Shown: positions 34,800 through 43,320 of the stretch, in pieces
Layout of the letters: every line of letters begins with the position of its first letter
How positions within the stretch are numbered: the first letter of the stretch is position 1
Origin: Ophioderma brevispina
Taxonomy: Eukaryota; Echinodermata; Ophiuroidea; Amphilepidida; Ophiodermatidae
Assembly (NCBI GenBank): GCA_023653785.1
Contig: JAMKCH010012490.1
Location: 1-64,000, forward strand
Direction: 5' to 3'
DNA: 64,000 nucleotides
The notes under the pieces: model-generated
Database searches by the model: none
Told to the model about the DNA's origin: nothing
The model's input: the letters and a program-made list of their open reading frames with translations, nothing else
Made by a program: the position numbers and the translations under genes

Positions 34800-35200
34800 G
34801 AAGATGCAGAGTCAACAAACTATGATCACTTGTTACTACACTGACGGCTCGGTCAACGAAGACGCCAATTGTGGATTTGCCTTTGTAGCACAACATTACC
34901 CAAAAATCATTCAGAACATATGATAGCTGCTCCACGTTACAAAAGAATGGCCATTCGCGATGCAGTCCGCGACGCAAAATCACAGCGGTAACAAACATGT
35001 CATCACCACAAACAGATAGGTGCAATCGAAAAACATCAGCAACCCACTCGGGAAAACTCAGGATTGGAATAAAGACATTTCCCCCAAAACAAACATAAAA
35101 GACGCAACAAAAATTTCATCATCAACTGGATCCCCAGTCACATCGGCATTCGGGGGTAACGAAGAAGCGGACGTCGCAGCCAAAGCCACTACGAAACCAG
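34800..35200 (+). pseudogene. I-like LINE ORF2: RNase H domain
   Basis: CYYTDGSVNEDANCGFAFVA at about 34830-34890 is the first catalytic-Asp block (YTDGS) of RNase H. INWIPSHIGIRG with NEEADVAAKAT (35121-35196, one base apart in frame) is the last block, with the conserved His and the terminal Asp. In the active enzyme this domain would remove element RNA from the hybrid. An RNase H domain is characteristic of I-type and some sister clades, absent from most other LINEs. Confidence 0.8.
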
Positions 35201-35449
35201 AAACTGACATAATCATACACCCAGTCGGCCGGCGTCAACCAAGAACACTTACCAACAAACAGCACCATCACAGATGGCAAATTCAATCAACAACAGTCAA
35301 AAAGTCAGTACTTTGGAGACTTCCATAACAAAACACACTGCAAGCAACCAATGCACTCAATAAATTACCAAGACCGAACTCAAATCGCTATCAACAGAAT
35401 GAGAACAAAGCTAAAAAGGACCAGAAAAAATATCGATCAATTATATACA

Positions 35450-35512
35450 TGAGCCCTACTGCGATCAAGAGATACAATGTCAACATGTTCACGATCTCAC
35501 TGAATGCCCAAG
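35450..35512 (+). pseudogene. I-like LINE ORF2: C-terminal Cys/His motif
   Basis: PYCDQEIQCQHVHDLTECPR gives C-x5-C-x3-H-x5-C in one frame. A zinc-knuckle-like motif after RNase H is common at the end of ORF2 in I/Jockey-related LINEs. Confidence 0.65.
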
Positions 35513-35739
35513 AACAAACACACTACGCCAACAACTACTTCAACATCTAAAAACAGAACAACATGTAAGCAGCAAACACCAACTAGCGATCAAAAAATCC
35601 TCAAAACACAACCATAGCCAATACCAAGAAACTCAACATTACAAAATACCAAACCACACCACTAATAAACAGACTCAAGTTATTAAACAGTAACTTTTAA
35701 GTAGTCGTTATAATCCAGGGTCAGCATTAGTTTGCAAGA

Positions 35740-36050
35740 CGGTTCCAATGGAACAAACCATGAAACTGAACTCGCCGACTGGACAAAATCCGTTGAGAGA
35801 GCAAGAGGGTGAGAAAGATTTCGGCCGCCGAAATCCGCGCGTGGTTTGGTATCCATCTTGTTCTGGGTCTTATTCCCTGCGCGAACGCCAAGGATTTTGG
35901 TGAAACCATCCGGGTTACGAAACCCGATGATTTGCAAGGCCCGATGGGAAAACGCGCAGTTTTTGAAGTCTTGTCTGGTAGCATCTCTTGTGCGAAACCG
36001 ACTACCGACCCAAAGAGATGGATTGCAAAACCAGGATCTTTCGGTGAAAA
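35740..36050 (+). pseudogene. piggyBac-like transposase fragment
   Basis: The frame at about 35809-35890 reads KISAAEIRAWFGIHLVLGLI, matching the 'EI.AFFGI.I.MG' segment at the start of the piggyBac-type transposase domain. It continues as PCANAKDF. After a frameshift, segments such as AVFEVLSG and, in the next frame, SLVRNRLPTQRDG resemble the 'F..ILR.LHF.DN..' region. Only about 100 residues are left and the catalytic Asp region is not seen. Its presence is of interest because TTAA-flanked MITEs occur at 3.5, 10.6, 14.7 and 54.5 kb. Confidence 0.4.
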
Positions 36051-36770
36051 GTCACCTAGCCGGGCACGGCTGTGACTTTTCAAAAGAACGAAGTCCAGAG
36101 CGGACCGTTTCCCTGGTCAGCGGTAAATCGCTCTAGGATTATGAACCAACTATTGGTGAAAGTCACGTAGCAGGGCCACCGGCCAGAGAAGAGTTTTCCA
36201 TTAGCGGAATACTCATTGGTCTGCTGAAAATCCCCCTAGATTCTACTAAGCGAACCTTGGGTTGAAATGTCCGTTCCTGTTTCACGGAAAAAGTCGACCT
36301 AGATATGTCGGTGAAAAATCACCTAGCAGGGCCACGGAATGTTGACTTTTAAAAAAATGAACTAAGTCCAGAGCGGACGTTCCTTGGTCAGCGGTAAATC
36401 GCTCTAGATTAGAACCCAACGCTTGGTTTTGAAAAAGTCACGTAGCCGGGCCACGACAAGCGAGATTTTTCCATTAGCGGACCACTTCAATTGGTCATCT
36501 GAAAATCCCCCTAGATCTACTAGCGAACCTGGGTGAAATGCACGTAGCCATTTCAAAAATGAACTATTCCAGAGCGTACCGCTTCCTTGGTCTGCAACTG
36601 GACGTGCCGGTGGACTTACGAGGAGCGGTCTCGCTGAATGCTCGTTCAAAAAACGACTAAGTGCAGATACCAAATTTGACTAAGGTCGGGTAGTGGGCGC
36701 CCTACTCGAAAATCTCAATCGTCAGGTTCCCTCAACGTGGAACATTTCCTAGTACGGAGTTAGGTACAGA
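36030..36770. repeat. GC-richer repeat family, right-hand block
   Basis: Repeats the units GGTGAAAAGTCACCTAGCCG, GTCCAGAGCGGACCG and CTTTTCAAAAGAACG seen at 27.8-29.4 kb. It has at least three diverged units of about 120-280 bp. No coding region. Confidence 0.7.
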
Positions 36771-36785
36771 TACATATATACGTAT

Positions 36786-37275
36786 ATGGCAACTGGAGTT
36801 AGGTCCTATCTATATGTATCGATCGGTTTTCTTCAGGATCGCGGTTATCCAGATCAAATCACGCAGTCTGCTATTACGCGGATCAACAAAGTTCAACGTG
36901 ATGATGCACTCCATCAATCCATCGATGATGACACCGGCCGCACCCCACTCGTGCTTACTTACCATCCTCGCCACGTCGCCATCCGGAACATTATTTTCAA
37001 AAACTATAAGATTTTGCAACGTGATCCATCCACCCAGCATGTCTTTCAAAGTCCTCCTGTTACAGCTTTCAGAAGAGACCGGAATCTTTCGGGACATTTA
37101 GTGAGAGCTTCCCATCCCAAACCTGTGGACCAAGAGAGTGCTCTTGCAGGCACATATACGATGTAACACTTGCTCTTTTGTCACCAATGCGACTTATCTC
37201 CGGATAGAGGGTCCGTCTGGTCATTTTATCATTCAAGATCACTTTACCTGCGTTTCTACTAATGTTGTTTATTAT
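36786..37275 (+). pseudogene. Penelope-like element 3: linker and start of GIY-YIG domain
   Basis: The frame from 36816 contains SIGFLQDRGYPDQITQSAIT, PLVLTYHPRHVAIRNIIFKN and FQSPPVTAFRRDRNLSGHLV. These are the RT C-terminus and linker of a PLE. After a frameshift at about 37160 it continues with a Cys-containing segment and FIIQDHFTCVSTNVVYY (about 37220-37275), the lead-in to the GIY-YIG domain ('F.C.S.NVVY'). There the reading is cut by the 4.25-kb insertion, and the domain resumes at 41531. The RT palm is missing. Non-functional. Confidence 0.85.
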
Positions 37276-37299
37276 ATCATGCGGTGCAGCCGCATGATA
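37275..37299. other. Perfect hairpin at the insertion's left end
   Basis: TATCATGCGG (37275-37284), loop TGCAG, CCGCATGATA (37290-37299): 10-bp perfect arms. Diverged copies occur at about 38284-38318, 38362-38388, 38563-38590 and 39988-40012. Confidence 0.8.
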
Positions 37300-37330
37300 T
37301 ATTGCCTTCTCTCGATTTCTTTCTTCTTTA

Positions 37331-37357
37331 CCTAGCCGTGTGCGTAGCACGGCTAGG
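37331..37357. other. Second perfect hairpin (CCTAGCCGTG)
   Basis: CCTAGCCGTG (37331-37340), loop TGCGTAG, CACGGCTAGG (37348-37357). The same hairpin with nine paired bases and loop TGCGAAG is at 38420-38444. Both follow the same CTCTCGATTTCTTTCTT-type tract. Confidence 0.8.
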
Positions 37358-37719
37358 TCTTATATTCGGGCGAGTTCTTTCTTCTCGTTGTTTCCCACTT
37401 TCTTCAAAATGCTACTAGTGCCAAACGGTTTACTTGATTGCCACGAAAATTGGTCAGAAGAACCACTGACCCAAGCCCTCTACAGGATGTACCCAGATTG
37501 GGGTCAAAGGTCACGTGGGCTGATTAAAGGGGCATTCCTCGGAACTCTATAAATTCCTTCTTGTTCCACAAATCAATTACTATAATCTCCAGACTTGTTC
37601 AGAAGAACCGCTGACCCAAGGCCCCTATGGGGTGTACACAGAATTTTGATCAAAGGTCATTAAGGGGTCATTAAGGGGACACTTCCGGTCTGAATTCAAA
37701 ATTTCATATTTGCTATATG

Positions 37720-38115
37720 CAAGGTAGCATGGTCACGTGACTTATGCATATGAAGCAGCTTGAGACCCTTCACCATAGTTGTGCTCAACATGGAGGTCAA
37801 AGGTCATTAAGGGGGAACTTCCGGTCTTAATGTGAAAAATCTTCAAAAATTCATATATGTCATTTACAAGGTACCATGGTCACGTGACTCATGCATATGA
37901 AGCAGCTTAAGACCCTTCACCGAATTTGTGCTCAACATGCAGGTCAAAGGTCATTAAAGGGAACTTCCGATCTTAATGTAAAAAATCTTCAAAAATTATA
38001 TTTGTCATTTACAAGGTACCATGGTCACGTGACTCATGCATATCAAGCAGCTTGAGACCCTTCACCAAAATTGTGCTCAGCATGGGCTCAAAGGTCATTA
38101 AAGGGAACTTCCAGT
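37720..38115. repeat. Tandem array, unit about 145 bp, with DR1 sites
   Basis: Three units containing AAGGTACCATGGTCACGTGA, GCATATGAAGCAGCTTGAGA and AGGTCAAAGGTCATTAA. The first two carry perfect DR1 sites AGGTCA-A-AGGTCA at 37794-37806 and 37941-37953. The third is mutated (GGGCTCAAAGGTCA). Confidence 0.8.
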
Positions 38116-38709
38116 CTTAATGTAAAATGGTCAATGCACATAGGGTGTACACAAAATTTTTGATCAGTGATCAGCAAGTGGTTATTTCAGACAAAGTGTC
38201 CCTTAACATGACATTTAAGCAGATGTTTCGCCTAGTCAGCAAGTGATCATTTTCTCCCCACGGCTAGGTTCGTGCTCTTCGAGCACAATTTCCTCTGTTA
38301 TATCTTGCGGTGTCATCCGCCTGATATATTGTCTTCTCGTCATTTCTATTTCTTTCTTTAATCATGCGGGTGGCAGCCGCATGATATAACTAGCCTTCTC
38401 TCGATTTCTTTCTTTCTTACTAGCCGTGTGCGAAGCACGGCTAGGTCCTGTATTTTAGAGATTTCTTATATCGCATGTGTTAACATGCGATATATTGTGC
38501 TTGTGCTGTTTAGTTCTATGGCATGGGTTAACATGCGCATATATTGTGCTTGTGCCTGTTTAGTTATATCAGGTGGTGCGCCGCATGATAATATGGGCCT
38601 TCTCTCGATTTCTTTCTTTTTCCTCTTTCTTTCTCTTTCTTCTTCTTTCTTTCTGTTTCTTTCTTTCTTTTTCGTTCTTTCTTTTTTCGTCCTTGCTTCT
38701 AAAAGCTAC

Positions 38710-41470
38710 TAGTGCCAGATGCTTGGTCCGATTGTAAAACGAGAATTGCCACAGGAACCCCTGACCCAAGTTCAAATAGGGGTGTTCACAGTTTTGACCC
38801 ATATGGGTCCCATAGGGTCAATAGCGTCATTGTCCGCGCTAACCCCTTTTTACTTCTTCTCCCACAGTTCGCATCTGCTATCGATGCCATTCGTCACACA
38901 GTGATTGCCAGGATGCATGGCCATATGGCTTGTTCACACGATTATGAATCCAAAGTCATTTAGGGCCCAAAAAGGGCAGTCTCTCTAATAAATTCCCTCT
39001 TAACCTGTCAAAATGCTACTATTGTTCACAAAGTTAACGTGAGTTCCTGACCAGACTTTCTTCAATAATAACCCCCTGACCCAAGTGCCACACAGGTGTT
39101 GACAGATTGGGGTCAAAAAAAAAGGTTCCCCCCCCACAGGGGTCCTTCGAGGTCAGTCCGCTCTTACCCTCCTTTTTGCTGTTTCCCCTTTTTCTATTCC
39201 TGCCACAATCAATTGCTATATCACTAGACTTGGTCAGAATAGCCGCTTACACCAAGGCCCATAATGAAGTGTTTTACACAGATTGGGTCAAGGTCAGCAT
39301 AGGGGTAATTAAGGCCAAGTCGTTTCTACGCACCTTTTGCTATTCTTTCTGCCACAAATCAATTGCTATAATCACTAAACTTGTTCAGAAGAACCGCTGA
39401 TCACTCCAAGGCCCATATGGGGTTTACAACAGATTTTGGTCAAAGGTCCGCAAGGTCATTACAGGTCAATGCCGCGTTACCCTCTTTTTTTTTTGGTGGC
39501 CGTTTCTTCTTCCTTCTTCTTCTTCTGCCACAAATCAATTGCTATAATCACTAGACTTGGTCGAAGAACCGCTGACGCAAGCCCTCATTTGGGGTGCTTA
39601 CAGAATGGGGTCAAGAGGTCACGCAGGGGTCAGTACGGTCATGTTGCTCTTATACCCTCATGTTTTTGTTGTTCTTCTTCTCTTCTTGTCTTTCTGCACA
39701 AATCATTGCTATACTCACTATACTTGGTCCAAAGACCCACTGACCCAAGGCCCATGTGGTTGTTCCAGATTTGGGCCAAGGTCCGTGGTCTTTTAAAGGG
39801 GCATTCTTTGAAAATATTGAAATACCGTACACCAGATATTGCTATATCACCGGACTTGCTCCCACAGAAGTGCAGACCCAACCCTTATAATGTTTACATA
39901 GATTGGGTCAAGGTCACATGGACAGTTCAAGTAGTCACCATCGCATGATATACTCGTGGTTTCTAAAGCACAATCGAAGCCTAGTTTATAATGCGGTGCA
40001 GCCGCATGCTATATTGCCTTCTGTCGATTTCTTTCTTTCTTCTTCTTTGTTATTTGTCTTGTTCAAAATTGCTACTTCGAGCCAGATGCTTGGTCGATTG
40101 CACGATAATTGGCCACAAGAACCCCAGACCCCAAGGTTCATATAGGTTGTTAACAGTTTGACCATAGGGGTCACGTAGGGTCAATAGCGGTCATTTTTTT
40201 TGTTTGTCGGAAACACCCTTTTCCCCTACTTCCCCCACTACTTCTCACACAGTTCGCATGTGCTATCGATGCCAATCGGTCACAGTGATTGCCAGAGGCC
40301 TGTGCCATATGGGCGGTTCACAGATTTTGAATCCAAAAGTCATTTAGGGGTCAGTGTCGCGCTAACACCCTTTTCCCTACTTCTCCCACAGTTCGCATGT
40401 GCTAACGAACCACTCGGGCACATGATTGCCAGATGCATGGCCATATGGCGTTCACAATTTGAATCCAAGGTAATTTAGGGTCAAAAAAGGGCAGTCTCTA
40501 TAACCCCTCTTAATATTCAAACTGCTACTGGTATACAACAGTTCGCCTTGATCCTGAACTAAACTTCATCAGATAACCTGGTCAACAGTGTCACCAATTG
40601 GGGTCAAAGGTCACCGCAGGGTCATTACAGGTCAGTCGCTCTTACCCTCCTTTGCTGTTTCTGCCACAAATCATTCCTTAAATAGAGACTTGGTTAGAAG
40701 AAACCGCTGACACAAGGGCCATATGACGTGTACACATTGGGGTCCAAGGTCACGCAGAGGTCATTACAGGTCAAGTCGCTCTAACCCTCTTTTTGCTGGT
40801 TTCGCCAAAATTCAATTCCTCAGAAGAACCGCTGACCCAAGCCCCATATGGGTGTTACAGATTAGGGTCAAAGGTCACGCAGGGGGCCTTACAGGTAATA
40901 TCGCGCTTAACCCTCCTTTGCTGTTTCTGACCACAAGGTCAATTGCTGCAATCATCTAGACTTGCGTCAGAAGAACCGCCGACACAAGGCCCATATGGTG
41001 TGTTAACAGATTGGGGGTCAAAGGTCACGCAGGGGTCATTACCTGTCATGTCGCTCTTACTCTAGTTTGTTGTTTCTGACCACAATCAATTGCTATACTC
41101 ACTAGACTTGGTCAGAAAGAACCGTTGACCCAAGAACATATGGGGCGGTCACGGATTGGGTCTAAGGTCACACAGGGTCATTACGGTCAGTTGCAGGTTT
41201 ATAATTCCCAATTATGTTTCTGTCACCAATCAATTGCTATGATCCACGAGATTTCGTACAGAAGAACCATGACCCAAAAGCAAGGCCCAATGTGGTGTTC
41301 ACAGATTTGGCCCCAAGGTCCTCACAGGGGTCGAATAAAGGGGCACTCTTTGAAAATATTGAAAGACCTCACACCAGATATCAATTGCTGGAATCACCGG
41401 ACTTGGTCAGAAGAATTGCTGACCCAACCCTTATAATGTGTACATAGATTGGGGTCAAAGGTTACATGGA
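38710..41470. repeat. Tandem array, unit about 130-160 bp ('GGGGTCAAAGGTCACGCAGG')
   Basis: At least fifteen diverged units, each with a C-rich/T-rich part (TTTGCTGTTTCTGCCACAAA), TCAATTGCTATAATCACTAG, ACTTGGTCAGAAGAACCGCT, GACCCAAGGCCCATATGGGG and GGGGTCAAAGGTCACGCAGG. Indels are frequent. DR1-type sites GGGTCA-A-AGGTCA are intact at 40601-40613, 40865-40877 and 41015-41027. Open frames across it are by-products. Confidence 0.8.
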
Positions 41471-41530
41471 CAATGCAAGTAGTCACCGCATGATATACTC
41501 GTGCTTTCTAAAGAACAATCGATGCCTAGT

Positions 41531-41795
41531 GTTATTATCTGCACACGCTGTAACATTCTTTATGTAGGTGAGACAGTTCGACGATTAGCAGATCGCTTCA
41601 CTGAACATTTGCGCTCCATTCGCTGCAACTTTGAAGGGTTCCCAGTAGCCCGTCATTTTAACCCTCCTAATATTTGTTCCATTGATGACATCAGAGTTAC
41701 AGGTGGCAATAAACGCCAGGTGCGTAACACGATCGTATTTTTGCTGACTTATTTAATGGAACTTGGTACCATTAGTCCTAAGGGGACTTAACAAA
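41531..41795 (+). pseudogene. Penelope-like element 3: remainder of GIY-YIG domain
   Basis: Resumes with VIICTRCNILYVGETVRRLA then DRFTEHLRSI. This has the YVGET (YIG-type) motif, the conserved Arg and the His, typical of PLE GIY-YIG nucleases. PVARHFNPPN follows, and the end reads LGTISPKGT before the stop at 41789-41791. Together with 36786-37275 it forms one domain split by the insertion. Confidence 0.85.
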
Positions 41796-42260
41796 TTTGG
41801 AAACTTTCAGTATTAATTATTTTCCATGTTCTTTAGCTGGTGGACTATTGTCATTTCATTGGTAGACCTGTAGCCTATGAACTATATATCTCCAGGCTTT
41901 TCACATTTTTCACACATTTCAAAATTTTATAAACAATGTCTGATCAGGCACAATTGGATGGTTTCATTGTCCATTTGGCCTGGTCTATTCTCCGTTTGTT
42001 TTTGTTTATAGAGTGGTTTTTTGGTCAAGTGTTTTTTAATTGTCCTGGACCTCTCGACCCTTTATGCCTGTTTTCCCATTCCTTTATTATGTAATGTCCA
42101 GTGTGTTTCCTCTTATATTTGTACTTTTCTTGTTTTTTTGGCATCACACTTGTTAAAGGGTTCTAGACCCGAAACGTTGTGTCTCTGATATTTACTCAAA
42201 CAGTGCAACTGTGTATATCAACCAGCCTCTCTCTTCGACTACATATAATTAACCAGTTCT
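41796..42260 (+). other. PLE 3 3' untranslated region
   Basis: Follows the PLE 3 stop without coding sequence and ends in the hammerhead remnant at 42143-42189 and then an AT microsatellite. Pyrimidine- and T-rich. Confidence 0.55.
42143..42189 (+). ncRNA. Hammerhead ribozyme remnant of PLE 3
   Basis: Stem I is ATCACA (42143-42148) paired with TCTGAT (42184-42189), five of six pairs. The core position reads CTTGTTA instead of CTGATGA (42149-42155). Stem II is GGGT/ACCC with loop TCTAG, followed by GAAA at 42171-42174. Stem III is AC/GT with loop GTTGT, and C is at the cleavage position (42183). The secondary structure survives but the catalytic core is mutated, so it should be inactive. Confidence 0.6.
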
Positions 42261-42274
42261 ACGCAGACCTTCGA

Positions 42275-42370
42275 CTCATATAGTATTATATATATAATAT
42301 AATAATATATATATATACATATATATATACTATATATATATATATAGTATATATATAATATATCGATAAT
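42275..42370. repeat. AT microsatellite
   Basis: An interrupted (TA)n tract between the PLE 3 end and the left arm of the large inverted repeat. Confidence 0.9.
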
Positions 42371-42394
42371 ATAGTAGAGACAAGAAATCACACG

Positions 42395-43320
42395 ACAGTA
42401 TTGTAGTGATTATGCAGCAGAGCATTAATCGAACACCGGGAGATGGGACCACAATTCAATCCGGATTTTTTTATTTTTAACCAGGTGTCTTTGTTTTGAT
42501 ATTTGTATAGGCCAACCTTGGGCCATCTGAAAAGCAAAGTCTTAGTTCGCGAGCGGGTGGAGCGTGACTGTAAGATGTCAATGACCTCTAATTTGCATGT
42601 TCCTTTTTTCTTCACCAATACTAGCTTTCTAAGCTCTACTGATCACATATAAAGATTAAACCATAACAAATTGTGTATCATTTTTAAAAGAGAATACAAT
42701 TATCTAATTCGCTGATATCAAATTTGCGCTATTAAATTGAAGGAGTACTAGTTATAGACCCAAAAGTGATGATTTTTTTTTTCAACTTTTTGCTATTTTT
42801 TGCCTTAACCGCCGGCTGAATATAAGTGAAAATTTGTCCATGAACCTATCAATATTTTTCCTTCATTTTTCCCAATTTGACCCCATATATATGCTACTTA
42901 CACCTGAAAAGAAAATGGGTTTTTTCCCTTTCTAAAGTATTTGGGGCATAATGGTTTTTAAATTGACCAACTCAATTTCCGTATTTTAACTAATTTTTGC
43001 TACTTTTTGGCTGTTGCCCCTGACAACAATAAGATCGTTATATGCACCCTTCGGAAAAAAGTTGTAAATCTAATCATTCAAGTTAATATGGTATTTAAGT
43101 ACGTTTCTTAAATTGAAAAAATGGTTCTTCGGGCATCCTTCAGAACCTTTTTGGCCTCAGTAGAACCATAAAATGGTCTGCAAATGGTTTCTAAAATTTT
43201 GAAGAAGGCTCTATGAAGTGCCGTCTTCGCTTAACCGCCAAGAAAATTAACAACCCCTAAAACGATTAATGTGTCTATACAAAGGCCAAATATGCTCTGA
43301 AAGGTGTCTGAAGAGATAAG
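42395..43320 (+). repeat. Left arm of large inverted repeat (PLE 2-related leader)
   Basis: It is the reverse complement, with many indels, of 47110-48024. Matching blocks include CACCGGGAGAT (42435), GACATCTTACAGTCACGCTC as reverse, AATGACCTCTAATTTGCATG (42590) and GGCTGTTGCCCCTGACAA (43009). Also TGGTTTCTAAAATTTTGAAG (43186) matches the reversed sequence at about 47250-47300. It has no coding capacity. It is probably the 5' region of an inverted partial PLE copy. Confidence 0.75.

Larger units (their letters stand above)
30640..35690 (+). mobile_element. Nearly full-length, decayed I-like LINE retrotransposon
   Basis: In order on the plus strand: an ORF1 with CCHC zinc knuckles, an apurinic-type endonuclease, a reverse transcriptase, an RNase H domain and a C-terminal Cys/His motif. 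This order, with RNase H after the RT, is typical of the I-superfamily and related clades. All frames are broken by indels. The sense strand is strikingly A+C-rich and G-poor. A MITE-like insertion sits between ORF1 and ORF2 (31779-31983). No tail repeat or target duplication is evident. It is flanked on both sides by the same GC-richer repeat family, so it probably inserted into an array of it. Confidence 0.85.
37276..41530 (+). mobile_element. 4.25-kb repeat-built insertion splitting the PLE 3 endonuclease
   Basis: The PLE protein stops at 37275 and resumes at 41531, so the whole segment is an insertion. GTTTATTAT (37267-37275) before it and GTTATTAT (41531-41538) after it look like an 8-9-bp target duplication. 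It starts with a hairpin (37275-37299) and ends GATGCCTAGT. An internal junction near 39985 (AAGCCTAGT, then ATGCGGTGCAGCCGCATG) shows an end followed at once by a start, so it may be two head-to-tail copies (about 2.7 and 1.5 kb). The body is tandem units of about 130-160 bp. No transposase was found, so it is non-autonomous. Confidence 0.7.

Noticed and set aside
39436..39948. 170-codon open frame
   Set aside because: It spans several tandem repeat units with shifting frames. The peptide repeats the units and has no domain.
37276..41530. Helitron interpretation of the insertion (A|TC start, CTAG|T end)
   Set aside because: The end matches the CTRR rule, but there is no hairpin just before it. 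The flanking GTT(T)ATTAT duplication fits the protein reading better than an insertion without duplication. Not excluded.
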